This document shows, in pieces, positions 48,453-57,941 of a stretch of 64,000 nt of DNA. Numbering within the stretch: the first letter of the stretch is position 1; every line of letters starts with the position of its first letter. This stretch comes from CAWGMT01 sp963823675. Its GTDB lineage: Bacteria; Planctomycetota; Planctomycetia; Isosphaerales; Isosphaeraceae. Location of the stretch: NCBI GenBank assembly GCA_963823675.1, contig CAWGMT010000011.1, forward strand, positions 682,001 through 746,000, written 5' to 3'. Under the pieces are notes generated by a model. That model was not told the origin of the DNA, did not search any database, and saw only the letters and a program-made list of their open reading frames with translations. The position numbers and the translations under genes were made by a program.

Positions 48453-48928
48453 TCACCACATCCCAGGAATCAGCCTGTATCGCACTCGCTGAGCGTACTC
48501 GTTGTAGCCAGTCAATTCGTCCCGCAGGGTTCTGTCCTCAAAATCAGCAGGGAATAGCCCAACGCACAGCCCCACCACGGGACGTGGGACCAATGGAAGC
48601 GACCACCGTCCAGGGCTGCCAGAATCAAAATCGCAATTACTGTCGGCAGAAAGAACGCCATCCAGATTCGATCCCAGCGTTTTGTCGCCTTGAAGCGGTT
48701 GATCCGAGCGGCGATCACCTCGGGATTGACTCGTCGCAGGTACAACATGCCAACAGTCGAAGCCACAACCATCACAAGGATAAACAGCCAGCCCCTTGTC
48801 CACGTCCAGGTTCCAGCGGGGAGAAACAAACCAAGGACGAAGAAGAGCAGCACGCCACCGAGGCTCAGAAACAGGCGGCGGAGGTTGATCTGTTCCGGCT
48901 GCCCCGTCTTGTCGTCAACGGTCGCCAT
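48453..48928 (-). pseudogene. Isoprenylcysteine methyltransferase-like gene with internal deletion
   Basis: The first 125 or so codons from ATG 48928 give an N-terminal half with membrane helices (LFLSLGGVLLFFVLGLFLPAG, GWLFILVMVVASTVGMLYLR) and the block RVNPEVIAARINRFKATKRWDRIW. Near 48540 the frame changes and the gene ends with EDRTLRDELTGYNEYAQRVR then YRLIPGMW, the C-terminus of the ICMT/PEMT-like family. The SAM-binding middle (about 50 residues, with the usual RHPxY block) is missing. Non-functional as written. Confidence 0.7.
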
Positions 48929-49044
48929 GTGTGCTTCGCCCTTTCAAGTTGGGGCGTGCATCTTTGCCGGTCCAGCGGATAATCGCCGATTTGAGTGCTT
49001 CCACGAGAATTGATTGCCAACTCGATCCTTGCACTCGCTGGGAC

Positions 49045-50520
49045 TTAATCTCTCGGCAGCCTCTCCCGCACAGCCCAGCCGATCTCGGGTCGTAGGGTGA
49101 GCGACTCTTGGTCCTGCGCAACACCCACGAACCCGCCAAGGAACTCCATGTCGAACGACTGTTCCAGATAATCCCAGTGAAAAGGCGCTCTGGATATACC
49201 CGATGGGAGTTCGGAGATTCTCGGACCCCAGCCGAATCCGAGATCATCACCTTCATTATTCCACTTTCGTCTCGGCATGGGTCTCAACCAGGCCCCAACC
49301 ACTAACTCATCGTCATCGTCTCCATCGAAGTCGTCGTCCAGATCGCGATCTGCCACGTCATCCTGAACGATCGGGATGATCCGACTTGGCGGCTGATTCG
49401 CAGATCGGCTTTCAGCATTGAATGCGTCCTTCGCATTGGGATCTTCCATATCCTGTTTGCGTCTCAGGATGAGCCGATTGAGTTTCTTCTGCGGAGCCGC
49501 CGTTGCGCCATCTTTAGCAGGTTTCTCGATCCTCTCATCCTCCTGATCGAACTCGTTGTCCTCAATCTCATCCTCGCCGTCCTCGTCGATGTCGATGTCG
49601 TCAATTTCGTCGTCGATTCCATCATCGAAGTCGTCCACCCGCTGCGAGTCGGCTGTTAAGTAAGGGTTCCGATAGATTGCCAAGCCCGTTCGGCTGTCCT
49701 TCAAGTAGGGGAACAGTGCTGAGATCCAGCCCGTGATCATGGGTCCGCCGCTTTCATCCTGGTACTTGTAAAACGACTGCCAGAACGGTCGATCCACCAT
49801 CCCCTGTGCCGCAGCAACGAACTGGTGTAGCACGGCACGTAGCGGTTCGAGCCACCATTCCAGGTCCAGCGAGCCAAACCGCTCGGCCCGATCGGCAACA
49901 TCTTGCCAGTCTTCGGGAGTCCCTTCCAGGGTGATCGCTGGGATTCCGCAGAACGTTTCTATGTCGTAGTCGAAATACGATTGCATCGCATCGAGCAGCA
50001 CAACCGCCGCTGCTGCTTTCTCAACTCGTCCTGTGGTGGTGAAGGCGGGCCGGAAGAGGTCGAATGCTGAGCCGATGTGCTCTCTGACTTTCTGGGTCAA
50101 CTCCTCAATAGCGTCAGCCCACGGGTTCTCGGGCGACCCCTTCACGAAGTCGTCGCGCCGTACACTGATCTGAATCTTACCCTCATGAGAGACAAATCGG
50201 CTTCTTAACTCTTCGGCGTTGGCATTGACGTGATTTGCAACTCCCTGGCAGATCATCAGCCAGATGGTATCTGGTGACAGACAAAGCGGGCGGTGGTCCA
50301 TGAACGCTCGGTGGGCAGCGGCGACGGCTGGGTGGAACGGGACTCCAGCAATGAGTTGTCCGTGGTAACGGGCACAGGCTTCTACCAACCGGGAGCGACG
50401 GGAAGGGACCGCCGTTTTGAGCAGGGTTTCAATCGCTTCCTTGTACGGGACTTCCTCCAGGGCTGTCGTGGCAGGCGCAACGTCCGAAACCAAAAACGTG
50501 GTGGTTGCCAACTTGCTCAT
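49045..50520 (-). CDS. DUF4419 protein, intact copy with acidic insert
   Basis: 491 residues, matching the DUF4419 family (function unknown, found in bacteria and fungi): HPAVAAAHRAFMDHRPLCLS, PDTIWLMICQGVANHVNANA, CGIPAITLEGTPEDWQDVAD, FWQSFYKYQDESGGPMITGW, MEFLGGFVGVAQDQESLTLR. Between residues about 300 and 425 is a highly acidic low-complexity insert (DDGIDDEIDDIDIDEDGEDE, DDDFDGDDDDE) that its shorter neighbour lacks. ATG 50520 has GGGAG upstream. It is the last of three tandem family copies on this strand. Confidence 0.85.
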   Translation of the reverse strand: MSKLATTTFLVSDVAPATTALEEVPYKEAIETLLKTAVPSRRSRLVEACARYHGQLIAGVPFHPAVAAAHRAFMDHRPLCLSPDTIWLMICQGVANHVNANAEELRSRFVSHEGKIQISVRRDDFVKGSPENPWADAIEELTQKVREHIGSAFDLFRPAFTTTGRVEKAAAAVVLLDAMQSYFDYDIETFCGIPAITLEGTPEDWQDVADRAERFGSLDLEWWLEPLRAVLHQFVAAAQGMVDRPFWQSFYKYQDESGGPMITGWISALFPYLKDSRTGLAIYRNPYLTADSQRVDDFDDGIDDEIDDIDIDEDGEDEIEDNEFDQEDERIEKPAKDGATAAPQKKLNRLILRRKQDMEDPNAKDAFNAESRSANQPPSRIIPIVQDDVADRDLDDDFDGDDDDELVVGAWLRPMPRRKWNNEGDDLGFGWGPRISELPSGISRAPFHWDYLEQSFDMEFLGGFVGVAQDQESLTLRPEIGWAVRERLPRD

Positions 50521-50530
50521 GGCTGCTCCC

Positions 50531-51190
50531 TTATGCGTTAGTCGGTGCCTCTCTCACTGCCCAACCAATCTCTGGCCGCAGGCCAAGCGTCTCCTGGTTC
50601 TGAGCAACCCCCACAAAGCCGCCGAGGAACTCCATGTTGAAGGATCGATCGAGGTAGTCCCAGCGGAACGGGGCTTTCGATAGCCCGAACGAGAACTGAT
50701 TCAGCATGAGCCCGCGACCCCAAATTCCACCCAAGTCATCGACCGTCTCGACCCATCCGTCCATCTCTTCTTCCTCGTTTGGGTCGAGTGCATCGAATGC
50801 AATCGTCGGCTCTCCGGTCTCGTAATACTTCATGTAGGGAAAGAACACCGTGATCCACCCGGTGACCGTCTTACAACCGCTCCCCTCGTCGAAGCTGTAA
50901 AGAGATCGCCAGAACTGTTCATCCACTTCGCCTTGGGATGCCCAGATGAACTGTCTCAGGACCGGTGCCAGCAGGTCGAGCCACGGCTCCAGGCCCAAGT
51001 CGCTAAAGGCTTCCACCCTCTCGGTGAGCGATCTCCAATCCTGGGGCGTGCCCTCCAGCGTGATCGTAGGGATGCCGCACAAGCCATAGAACGTGTATTC
51101 ACGAGTTGCGGTCGGTACTGCTCGGCACGGGCGTTGACGTGGTTAGCAACCCCCGGAGATACTGAACGTGGTTGCTGTGGCTGTGTTCAT
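50531..51190 (-). pseudogene. DUF4419 copy 2, internally deleted
   Basis: It starts at ATG 51190 (GGGGAG upstream) with MNTATATTFSIS, like the intact copy, then jumps and changes frame to GVANHVNARAEQYRPQLVN. Near 51090 it jumps again to GLCGIPTITLEGTPQDWRSL and stays open to the normal end (EFLGGFVGVAQNQETLGLRP, stop 50531). Two blocks, of about 85 and 100 residues, are missing relative to copy 1. The C-terminal half from 51082 might still be expressed. Confidence 0.7.
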
Positions 51191-51200
51191 GACCGCTCCC

Positions 51201-51352
51201 CTATGCCTTTGTGGTTGCTTCTCTCACTGCCCAACCGATCTCGGGTCGCAGAGCAAGCGTCTCCTGGTCCTGAGCCGCGCCGATCCCGGCATCTCCGCTG
51301 CTGCTCTTAAACTTAAAAACCGACCGCCAGAAGTCTTGGTCAACGGAATCAT
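51201..51352 (-). pseudogene. DUF4419 copy 3, C-terminal remnant
   Basis: About 48 codons: VDQDFWRSVFKFKSSSGDAG joined directly to AAQDQETLALRPEIGWAVRE and a stop at 51201. These are two separate blocks of the DUF4419 C-terminal half, fused by deletion. Copy 2 starts 10 bp further on, the same spacing as between copies 2 and 1, so all three once formed a tandem operon. Confidence 0.65.
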
Positions 51353-51372
51353 ATCTCGAGCGGCCTGATCAC

Positions 51373-51570
51373 TCAAAGGAAAAGCCCGATCAGCCCCAAT
51401 GCTCGCCGCACGTTGTCTGCCGGTCGCCGATCGGCGAACCGGAACCCGTCCCGTTCGACGACCTCGCCGGTAGTGACCGGGATCTCTGTGGTGAACTCTG
51501 CACATCGGTAGCAAAACGCGTGGAACCCGCCTCGTTCGCCGCACGGATCAACCCCGGCGGGCAGTTCTGC
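51373..51570 (-). pseudogene. Possible remnant of a small Cys-containing protein
   Basis: One frame reads AELPAGVDPCGERGGFHAFC, YRCAEFTTEIPVTTGEVVER, DGFRFADRRPADNVRRALGL, ending LIGLFL at a stop at 51373. The composition is protein-like with a CxxC pair, but there is no start codon and I do not recognise the family. Confidence 0.3.
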
Positions 51571-51585
51571 CAGAAGTCACTCCCT

Positions 51586-52553
51586 TTACGGCCGGACGAC
51601 CTGCTCCGGAGTGGTCCCTGAACCCGGTTCAAGGGCGCCCACAGCTTTGCCCAAAAATGCCGCGACCTGGTCGAGAAGCGGCTCGCCGCCGGTGTCGACG
51701 ACGTTGGAGTGGCCCGCGCCGGGCACTTCAAGCCATACGGGCGGCTCGGGGAACGCCGCGGCCAGCCGGCGAGCTTCGGCGGCCGGCACCAGCGTGTCGT
51801 CACTGCCGTGAAGGATCACGACCGGGCACGTCACGCGCGGCGCCAGATCGATGGGCCGCGGCCGATCGAGCGGCATTTTCGCCAGCTTGCTCGCGCGGTG
51901 GAGGATCAACCCGGCCAGTAGCCCGGACATGGGAAACCGCCGCTTCTCTAGCGCCAGCGCGATCGCGGCCGCGAGGTTGACCAGGGCGCTTCGAGCACCA
52001 AGGCCGCCACCCTTGCGTCTTCCACGGCTGCGCGCACCGCGATCTGCGCGCCCATAGACCGGCCCCAGAGCACGGGCCGGAAGACGGCAGGCGGCCCGGT
52101 GCGCCAACGCACTCGGCGAGCCGATCCAGCCAGGCTCGGACGTCGCTCGACTCGCGGCCGCCGAAGGTCGCATACGGCCCGTCGCTTTGGCCATAGCCTC
52201 GAGAGTCGAGCGCGGCCACGTTCCAGCCGTGCCGGCTCAGGGCCGCCATGCGCCGCCGCTCTAGCGCCGAGCTTGTCTCGGCGAACCCGTGCAATAGCAG
52301 GATGGTGCGGCCCGTTGGGATCGGTCCCCGCGCGGGCAAGAAGCGGCCGCGCAGGCGTGCTGCGTCCGGAGGCGCGGACCTCGATCGGCTGAACGAGCGC
52401 GTCCAGTTCGCGTGCAGCCGCGTCGTCCTGGTCGTCGTCCCTCCGGGTTCGCGGAGGCGCGACCATGGCCCAAGCCGCGAATTCGACGACGGCCAGGACC
52501 ACGCAGCCGAAGAGGCCAATCGCGAAACCGGCGAGGCCAATGAGAAACTTCAA
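51586..52553 (-). CDS. Alpha/beta hydrolase with N-terminal membrane anchor, frameshifted
   Basis: The N-terminus is a membrane helix (MKFLIGLAGFAIGLFGCVVL). The hydrolase core shows TILLLHGFAETSSALERRRM (oxyanion region), AALDSRGYGQSDGPYATFGG, the nucleophile elbow LWGRSMGAQIAV (GRSMG with Ser), then VILHGSDDTLVPAAEARRLA (Asp) and PGAGHSNVVDTGG (His). The family is often called alpha/beta hydrolase or dienelactone-hydrolase-like; substrate unknown. The frame changes about three times (near 52370, 52110 and 51990), yet all catalytic residues survive. I prefer the TTG at 52553 because GGAGG lies 8 bp upstream. An ATG at 52607 overlapping the likely comEC stop is the alternative. Confidence 0.7.
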
Positions 52554-52603
52554 CCCCGGCACCTCCACCAGGCTGCCCCGACCGGTGAGTACGCCGGCGA
52601 AAA

Positions 52604-55268
52604 TCATGAGCCGACCAGGATCGTCCCCCTTTTCCAGGAAGCCGCGGGCCGTGATTCCCACACCGGTAACACGCAGGCGGATTGCCCCCTGTCGCCAGGT
52701 TCTCAAGAGGGGCGTACCCCGCCCTTCGATCGGGGCGAGAGCGTCGCCCGATCGAGGAGCGGAGGCCTTCTGGCTGACAACCACGGCCCGCGGCTTCGCC
52801 CACTTGTAAAGCCAGGCGGGGTTGGCTGCCTTGCCGCCATGGTGAGGGGCCAGCATCACGTCTGGCGGAGGATCAGGCGCGGCCTTACCGACGAGCTCGG
52901 TGAGCCCTTGTTGCTCGAGATCGCCGGTCAAGAGAAGGTGCCGCCCCGCGAAGGCGACATCCAGCACCAGGCTGCGCGCGTTGTCCGACGCCTCGGGATG
53001 CCAGCCGGCGGCTGGGTGCAAGACCGTGAAGTGCACGCCGCCGGTTTCCCACGATTCGGACGCTACGGTCGGCCGGACCGGTATGCCTCGGGACCGGAGC
53101 TCTTCCAGAAGCGCGATCGCACCGGGATTGGAAGGGCCGCCAAAGCCGGGCGGCACGCGGACCTGGCCGATCGCGAACCGGTCGAGCAAGTCGGGCAACC
53201 CATCATAATGATCGTGGTCGGCATGACTGAGGAAAACCGTGTCGATCCGGCTGATCCCGCGCGCCAGAGCGCGGGTGCGACGATGCGCCGGCCGACGCTC
53301 GGATCGCCCATCCGCCCACAGTCGTAAAGGAAGGTTTGGCCACCGGGCGTTTGAATCACGACCGCCAGGCCGTGCCCGACCGCCAGAAGCTCGCTCTCCA
53401 GGGTTGCGGGCCCCGATCCCAGTCCGGCGAGCAACCAGCCCGGCACAACCCACGCCGCCAGCAACCACCAGGGGGCCTGAAAAATGAACCGGCCGCGGTG
53501 GTCTTGAGGCGGCGCCCGCTGGGCGGCCACGACCAGAAACGTGGCTGCACCCAGGATCATGTAAAACACCAGAACCCACTCCCAGGACGGCCCGACGACG
53601 AAACGGTGGCCCCACGGCCGGCCAACCCCCCACAGCACGACCGATTTCGACAGCTTCAAGAGCCACGCCGCCGCCCACGCGGGAGCGGTTCCCAATGGCC
53701 CCCAGACTGTCGACAATCCCAATCCCAGCCCGCCGAGCAACAACGCGGCCGAGGTCATCGGGATGAGCGGAATATTGAGAATAACGGCGATCGGCGAGAC
53801 GATATGGAACTTGAGCGCGACCAGCGGCAGGGCGGCCAGCCACACGATTCCGGAAACGATCACGCCCTTGACCACGAGCTCTCCGGCTTGCCGCAGCCTG
53901 GTCCGCCACCAGGGCTCGAAGCGAAGCTCGCGATCATGGAGCGCGGAGCGAGGCCCGAACAGTCGGCGCAGGATCGCCTCATGTCCTTGACGCGCAAGCT
54001 CGAGCCCGGGCGGCACCAGCCAGATCAGGGCGCCGATCGCCAGGAATGAAAGCTGGCAGCCGATGTCGAACAGATACGCCGGATTGACGGCGAGGGTCAC
54101 CAGGGCTGCGAGTGCGAGCGTGTTGGCGGGGCGTGCCTTGCGCTGGGCCATCGCGGCCAGGCAAAACGTCAGGGTCATGACCGTCGAGCGCACGACCGAC
54201 GGAGCCAGGCCCACCAGGACGGCATAGGCGGTCGTCGTCAGGGCGACGCCGAAATAGGCGGCCCGGCGAGGGACTCTGGCCGCGCAAGAAGACGAGCAGC
54301 GCCGCTGCAAGCGCTTGCAACTGGAGCCCCGAGATCGCCAGCAAATGGGTCGTGCCGGTCCGTGCGAAGGCGTCGTTGACCTCGGGCTCGACTCCCTCGC
54401 GCTGACCGAGTAAGAGTGCGGCGGCCAGAGGCGCGACCGATGGATCGAGATCCTCGACGAGCCGGGCGCGGCTCATTGATCGAAGGTGTCCCAGCCACCT
54501 GGTAAACATCGAGCCGCCGCCGCGGGGATCGGCCCAGAAGCTCTCCGGATCGTTGACGGTCAGGCGCAATCGCGTGCCCGCGGCGCGGAGAAACGTCGCA
54601 TAGTCAAATTCACCGGGATTGAGCGGCCGGGCGATTCGCGCGATCTGGCCCGCGGTCTCGATCGCCTGGCCGGCTCGCACTTCGCTGCGGTCACCCGTGA
54701 CGGTGACCATCGCCCGCCCGGTCGCACGCCGCCATCGGCCATCATCCGTGACGGCCGTCAAGTCGAGCACGAATCGCGTCGTCACCCGCTCGGCCGGCGC
54801 TGATCCGAACCCGAACCCGGCGGAATGCCGCAAGCCAAGAGCCTCGCGCACGACGCCGCGGGCCCACACCGGCTTTGGGCTCTCGGTCAGCACCCAGACC
54901 AGGTCATCGGGGTCGAGGTCCGACCAGCGGTAATGATGCCATCCGGCCCCGATCGCCAGGAATGCACCCAGAAGCGCCAGGCTCGAGATCAGCTCACGAC
55001 GGACCGATAGCGCGGCGATCGCGCCGAATGCCAGGCCGAGGATCGCCCAGGCCGAGGTATCGCATGGCTCGCTGAAACGATCGAACACGATCCCGATCGC
55101 CACCGCCACGACCAGCGGCGCCAGGGGCGCAATCGCAACCCTGCGCGCACCTGGGCGAGGGATGGCTCGAACCGAGGGGGCGTGATGAGTGTGTCCTCCC
55201 GCTCGCCCTTCGTGCGGCCTGGCCTCGACCCGCAATTCGGAAACCGAGAGTAGCGTATCAGGGCCCAC
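52604..55268 (-). CDS. comEC: ComEC/Rec2 DNA uptake channel, frameshifted
   Basis: About 888 residues. Order: N-terminal membrane helices, the OB-like DUF4131 region (GRAMVTVTGDRSEVRAGQAI, PLNPGEFDYATFLRAAG), the competence domain (LLAISGLQLQALAAALLVFL then LFDIGCQLSFLAIGALIWL), and a C-terminal metallo-beta-lactamase domain (SHADHDHYDGLPDLLDRF, LLLTGDLEQQGL, LAPHHGG). This is the full three-part layout of ComEC, the inner-membrane channel for single-stranded DNA in transformation. Frames change near 54280 and 53280. A run of five G near 52625, if read as four, gives a stop at 52604; otherwise the frame runs on into the hydrolase. GTG 55268 is the best start seen but uncertain. Confidence 0.82.
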
Positions 55269-55376
55269 CGACGGACCTCGACTCCGTGAGCGACCGGCGA
55301 CGTTTGCGCTCCCACGTCGGCCAAGGTAGCATCCCGCGGATCGGATGGATAGGATTGTCCAGCCAGATCGCCGAGA

Positions 55377-55820
55377 TTACTCCTCGAATACCTCGACTTC
55401 CTCGAGCGATCGGAATACGCCCCGTACCAGGCCCGACAGGTCCTCTTCGCCGAGGTCCGACCACTGGCCGAAGACCAGGACGGTCCGCCGGGGCGAGCGG
55501 AAGCAGCGGATTCGGGCCCCGTTGGCGATATCGAGCGAGAAGAAGTTGACGTCGTACCCGGTCGCGACGTGTTCGCGAAGTGTCTCAATGACCGGGACCG
55601 CCTCGAGGTCGGAGTATTCCTCGCGCATCGCCGCCAGTGCCTCGTCGGCCAGGGCGGCGGGGTCGGGGCGCGCTTCGTCGGTTCGCAACAGCGCGAACGC
55701 GAGGCCTTCAGGATGCTGCACGTCGATGGTGGTCTCCGGCCCGTCTTCGGTGACCTCCACGTTCCAGTTCGAAGGATATTCAAAGCGAACGCCGTGGTCC
55801 TCGTATGTCTCGGTCGCCAC
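55377..55820 (-). CDS. DUF1795/DcrB-like protein
   Basis: 147 residues without a signal peptide: EDHGVRFEYPSNWNVEVTED, then LAFALLRTDEARPDPAAL and FFSLDIANGARIRCFRSPRR. The opening strand pattern (xxGVxFxYPxxWxV) is typical of PsbP/DcrB/DUF1795 folds. Function unknown. The GTG at 55820 has AAGGAG seven bases upstream, better than the in-frame start at 55853. It is upstream of comEC on the same strand. Confidence 0.7.
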   Translation of the reverse strand: MATETYEDHGVRFEYPSNWNVEVTEDGPETTIDVQHPEGLAFALLRTDEARPDPAALADEALAAMREEYSDLEAVPVIETLREHVATGYDVNFFSLDIANGARIRCFRSPRRTVLVFGQWSDLGEEDLSGLVRGVFRSLEEVEVFEE

Positions 55821-55977
55821 CCGCCAGCTCCTTGGTTTTTGAGGCCAGATCACGCTGTGTGCCGCCGCTCGATCCTAGCATCGACCCGCACGGAACGCCA
55901 ACAAAAGCTCGCTTGGGCCACGCCCCGAGAGTTGGCATGACCGGGCCACTCCGGCCTTGGCGCGGTGTCAAGCAAGG

Positions 55978-56412
55978 GTGGTGGGTGACGCAGTCCGATC
56001 CGGAGCTGGGGCTACCACCGCCAGGCTACGATCTGTCGCCCGCTATGCGGGCTGCGGAAGAAGGTGGCGCTGGGCGACGCGGTTCGATCCGGACCTGGGG
56101 CTGACGCCGCCAGGCTACGATCTGTCGCCCGCTATGCGGGCTGCGGAAGAAGGTGGCGCTGGGCGACGCGGTTCGATCCGGACCTGGGGCTGACGCCGCC
56201 AGGCTACGATCTGTCGCCCGCTATGCGGGCTGCGGAAGAAGGTGGCGCTGGGCGACGCGGTTCGATCCGGAGCTGGGGCTACCACCGCCAGGTTACGATC
56301 TGTCGCCCGCTATGCGGGCTGCGGAAGAAGGTGGCGCTGGGCGACGCGGTTCGATCCGGACCTGGGGCAGACGCCGCCAGGCTACGATCTGTCGCCCGCT
56401 TCGCAGGCCGAG
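55978..56412. repeat. 89-bp tandem repeat, about 4.9 copies
   Basis: A unit of 89 bp is repeated at offsets 55978, 56067, 56156, 56245 and 56334. Each copy carries the hairpin GCCCGC-TAT-GCGGGC. Copies differ at a few positions: GAGCTGGGGCTACCA against GACCTGGGGCTGACG alternates between copies, and the last has a compensated hairpin (TTCGCAGG). As 89 is not a multiple of three, a coding role is unlikely. Confidence 0.95.
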
Positions 56413-56802
56413 AGTCCTCGCGAGTCACGCTGCGCTGCAAGATCGCGAGGCCCACTCACTCGCGTCAACGCCAACTTTGCGCCGCGCCAGCCTCGGCCTT
56501 CCGGGGGACAAAGAAACGGCCGTGACTCGCCCCCGCTTGGACCTTCAACCGGCAAACTGGTAAAGTTACCGAGTGGTCAGTTTTCAGTGTTCAGTTTTCA
56601 GTTGATGGAATGGATGCTCGTGCTTGACGTTTGCAGCGCGGTGAGTTACAGGCTTCGTTGGATCGCGAATGGCAGCATGCGAACGCCTGCGAAAAGCAGC
56701 CCCGCACACGTGGGAACTTCTCGGTGCCACCAACTGGCCACTGACCACTGACCACTGACCACTGACCACTGACCACTGACCACTGACCACGACCTACGAA
56801 CC
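56413..56802. repeat. Intergenic region ending in ACTGACC heptamer repeats before trpS
   Basis: The left part has no recognisable gene. At 56575-56603 there are TTTTCAGT units, and at 56736-56789 seven to eight tandem copies of ACTGACC. The right repeat ends 13 bp before the trpS ATG. Confidence 0.8.
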
Positions 56803-57774
56803 ATGCGCATCTTGTCGGGAATTCAGCCTTCGGGTGCCTTGCATATCGGCAACTACTTCGGCGCGCTTCGCCAGTTCATCGAACTCCAGAACAACAACGA
56901 GGCCTATTACTTTGTCGCCAATTATCACGCCTTGACCAGCGTCCGCGATCCCGAGCAGCTCCGCGCGTATACCTTCGATGTGTTCGTGACGATGTTGTCC
57001 CTGGGATTGGACCCCGAGAAGGCAACCCTGTTCGTGCAGTCGGACGTACCCGAAACGACCGAGCTGGCCTGGCTGCTCTCGACCGTGACGCCCATGGGCT
57101 GGCTGGAAAAGTGCGTCAGCTATAAAGACAAGGTCCAGCAGGGAGCGTTCGCCGAACACGGGCTTTTCGCCTACCCGGTGCTTCAGGCGGCCGACATTCT
57201 GCTCTACGACGCCGACTTGGTGCCGGTGGGCCAGGACCAGAAGCAACACCTGGAGGTCACGCGCGACATCGCCGAGCGGTTCAACCACGTCTTCGGCAAG
57301 CGTGAGGAGGTCTTCCGGCTGCCAGAGCCCTATATCCTGGAATCGGTGGCCGTCATTCCGGGCCTGGACGGCCGCAAGATGTCCAAGAGCTACAACAACA
57401 CGATCGACATCTTCGACGAGCCCGCGACGATCCGGAAAAAGGTCAAGAAGATCGTTACCGACAGCACGCCGGTCGAAGCACCCAAGAACCCCGACACCTG
57501 CCAGCTTCTTGGTCTCTTCAAGCTTTTCGCCGCGCCCGCAGAGATCGCCGAGGTGGAAGCACGCTACCGTCAAGGGGGGATTGGTTACGGCGAGGTGAAG
57601 ACCCGGCTGGGCGAGGCGATCATCGCGCGATTCGCCGCGGCCCGGCAGCGTCGCGCCCAGTGGCTGGCCAATCCCGGCGGAGTCGCCGCGGTTCGCGCGG
57701 CGGCGGCCGACCGCGCGCGGGCCACCGCCCGCACCGTCCTCGCCCGCGCCCGCGCCGCCTGCGGGATCGCTTGA
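56803..57774 (+). CDS. trpS: Tryptophanyl-tRNA synthetase
   Basis: Class I aminoacyl-tRNA synthetase, 323 residues, of normal bacterial length. ILSGIQPSGALHIGNYFGAL contains the HIGN form of the HIGH motif at residues 14-17. VGQDQKQHLEVTRDIAERFN binds the amino acid and adenylate, and PGLDGRKMSKSYNN has KMSKS at about residues 195-199. The start is fixed by the short family N-terminus. The KMSKS loop serine is the residue phosphorylated by HipT kinases in E. coli, which links this gene to the hipBST operon 18 kb upstream. Confidence 0.95.
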   Translation: MRILSGIQPSGALHIGNYFGALRQFIELQNNNEAYYFVANYHALTSVRDPEQLRAYTFDVFVTMLSLGLDPEKATLFVQSDVPETTELAWLLSTVTPMGWLEKCVSYKDKVQQGAFAEHGLFAYPVLQAADILLYDADLVPVGQDQKQHLEVTRDIAERFNHVFGKREEVFRLPEPYILESVAVIPGLDGRKMSKSYNNTIDIFDEPATIRKKVKKIVTDSTPVEAPKNPDTCQLLGLFKLFAAPAEIAEVEARYRQGGIGYGEVKTRLGEAIIARFAAARQRRAQWLANPGGVAAVRAAAADRARATARTVLARARAACGIA

Positions 57775-57895
57775 GCCAAGCAAAAGTAGTACAAGCCGAT
57801 TTACGGAATCCCGAACAGGGCCTATAATGGTCCCCTGTTTGGAGCCCGAAAACCCACCGCCAGCTTCCTCCTCCCTACGGCGGGTATTGATTCCA

Positions 57896-57930
57896 TCAAC
57901 GGACAACGGACAACTGACCCCTGACAACTA
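57896..57930. repeat. ACAACGG / ACAACTGACC repeat before the HisC-like gene
   Basis: A short run of CAACGGACAACGGACAACTG-type units, related to those upstream of hflK. It ends just before the CCGGAGGACCC ribosome binding site. Confidence 0.75.
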
Positions 57931-57941
57931 CCGGAGGACCC

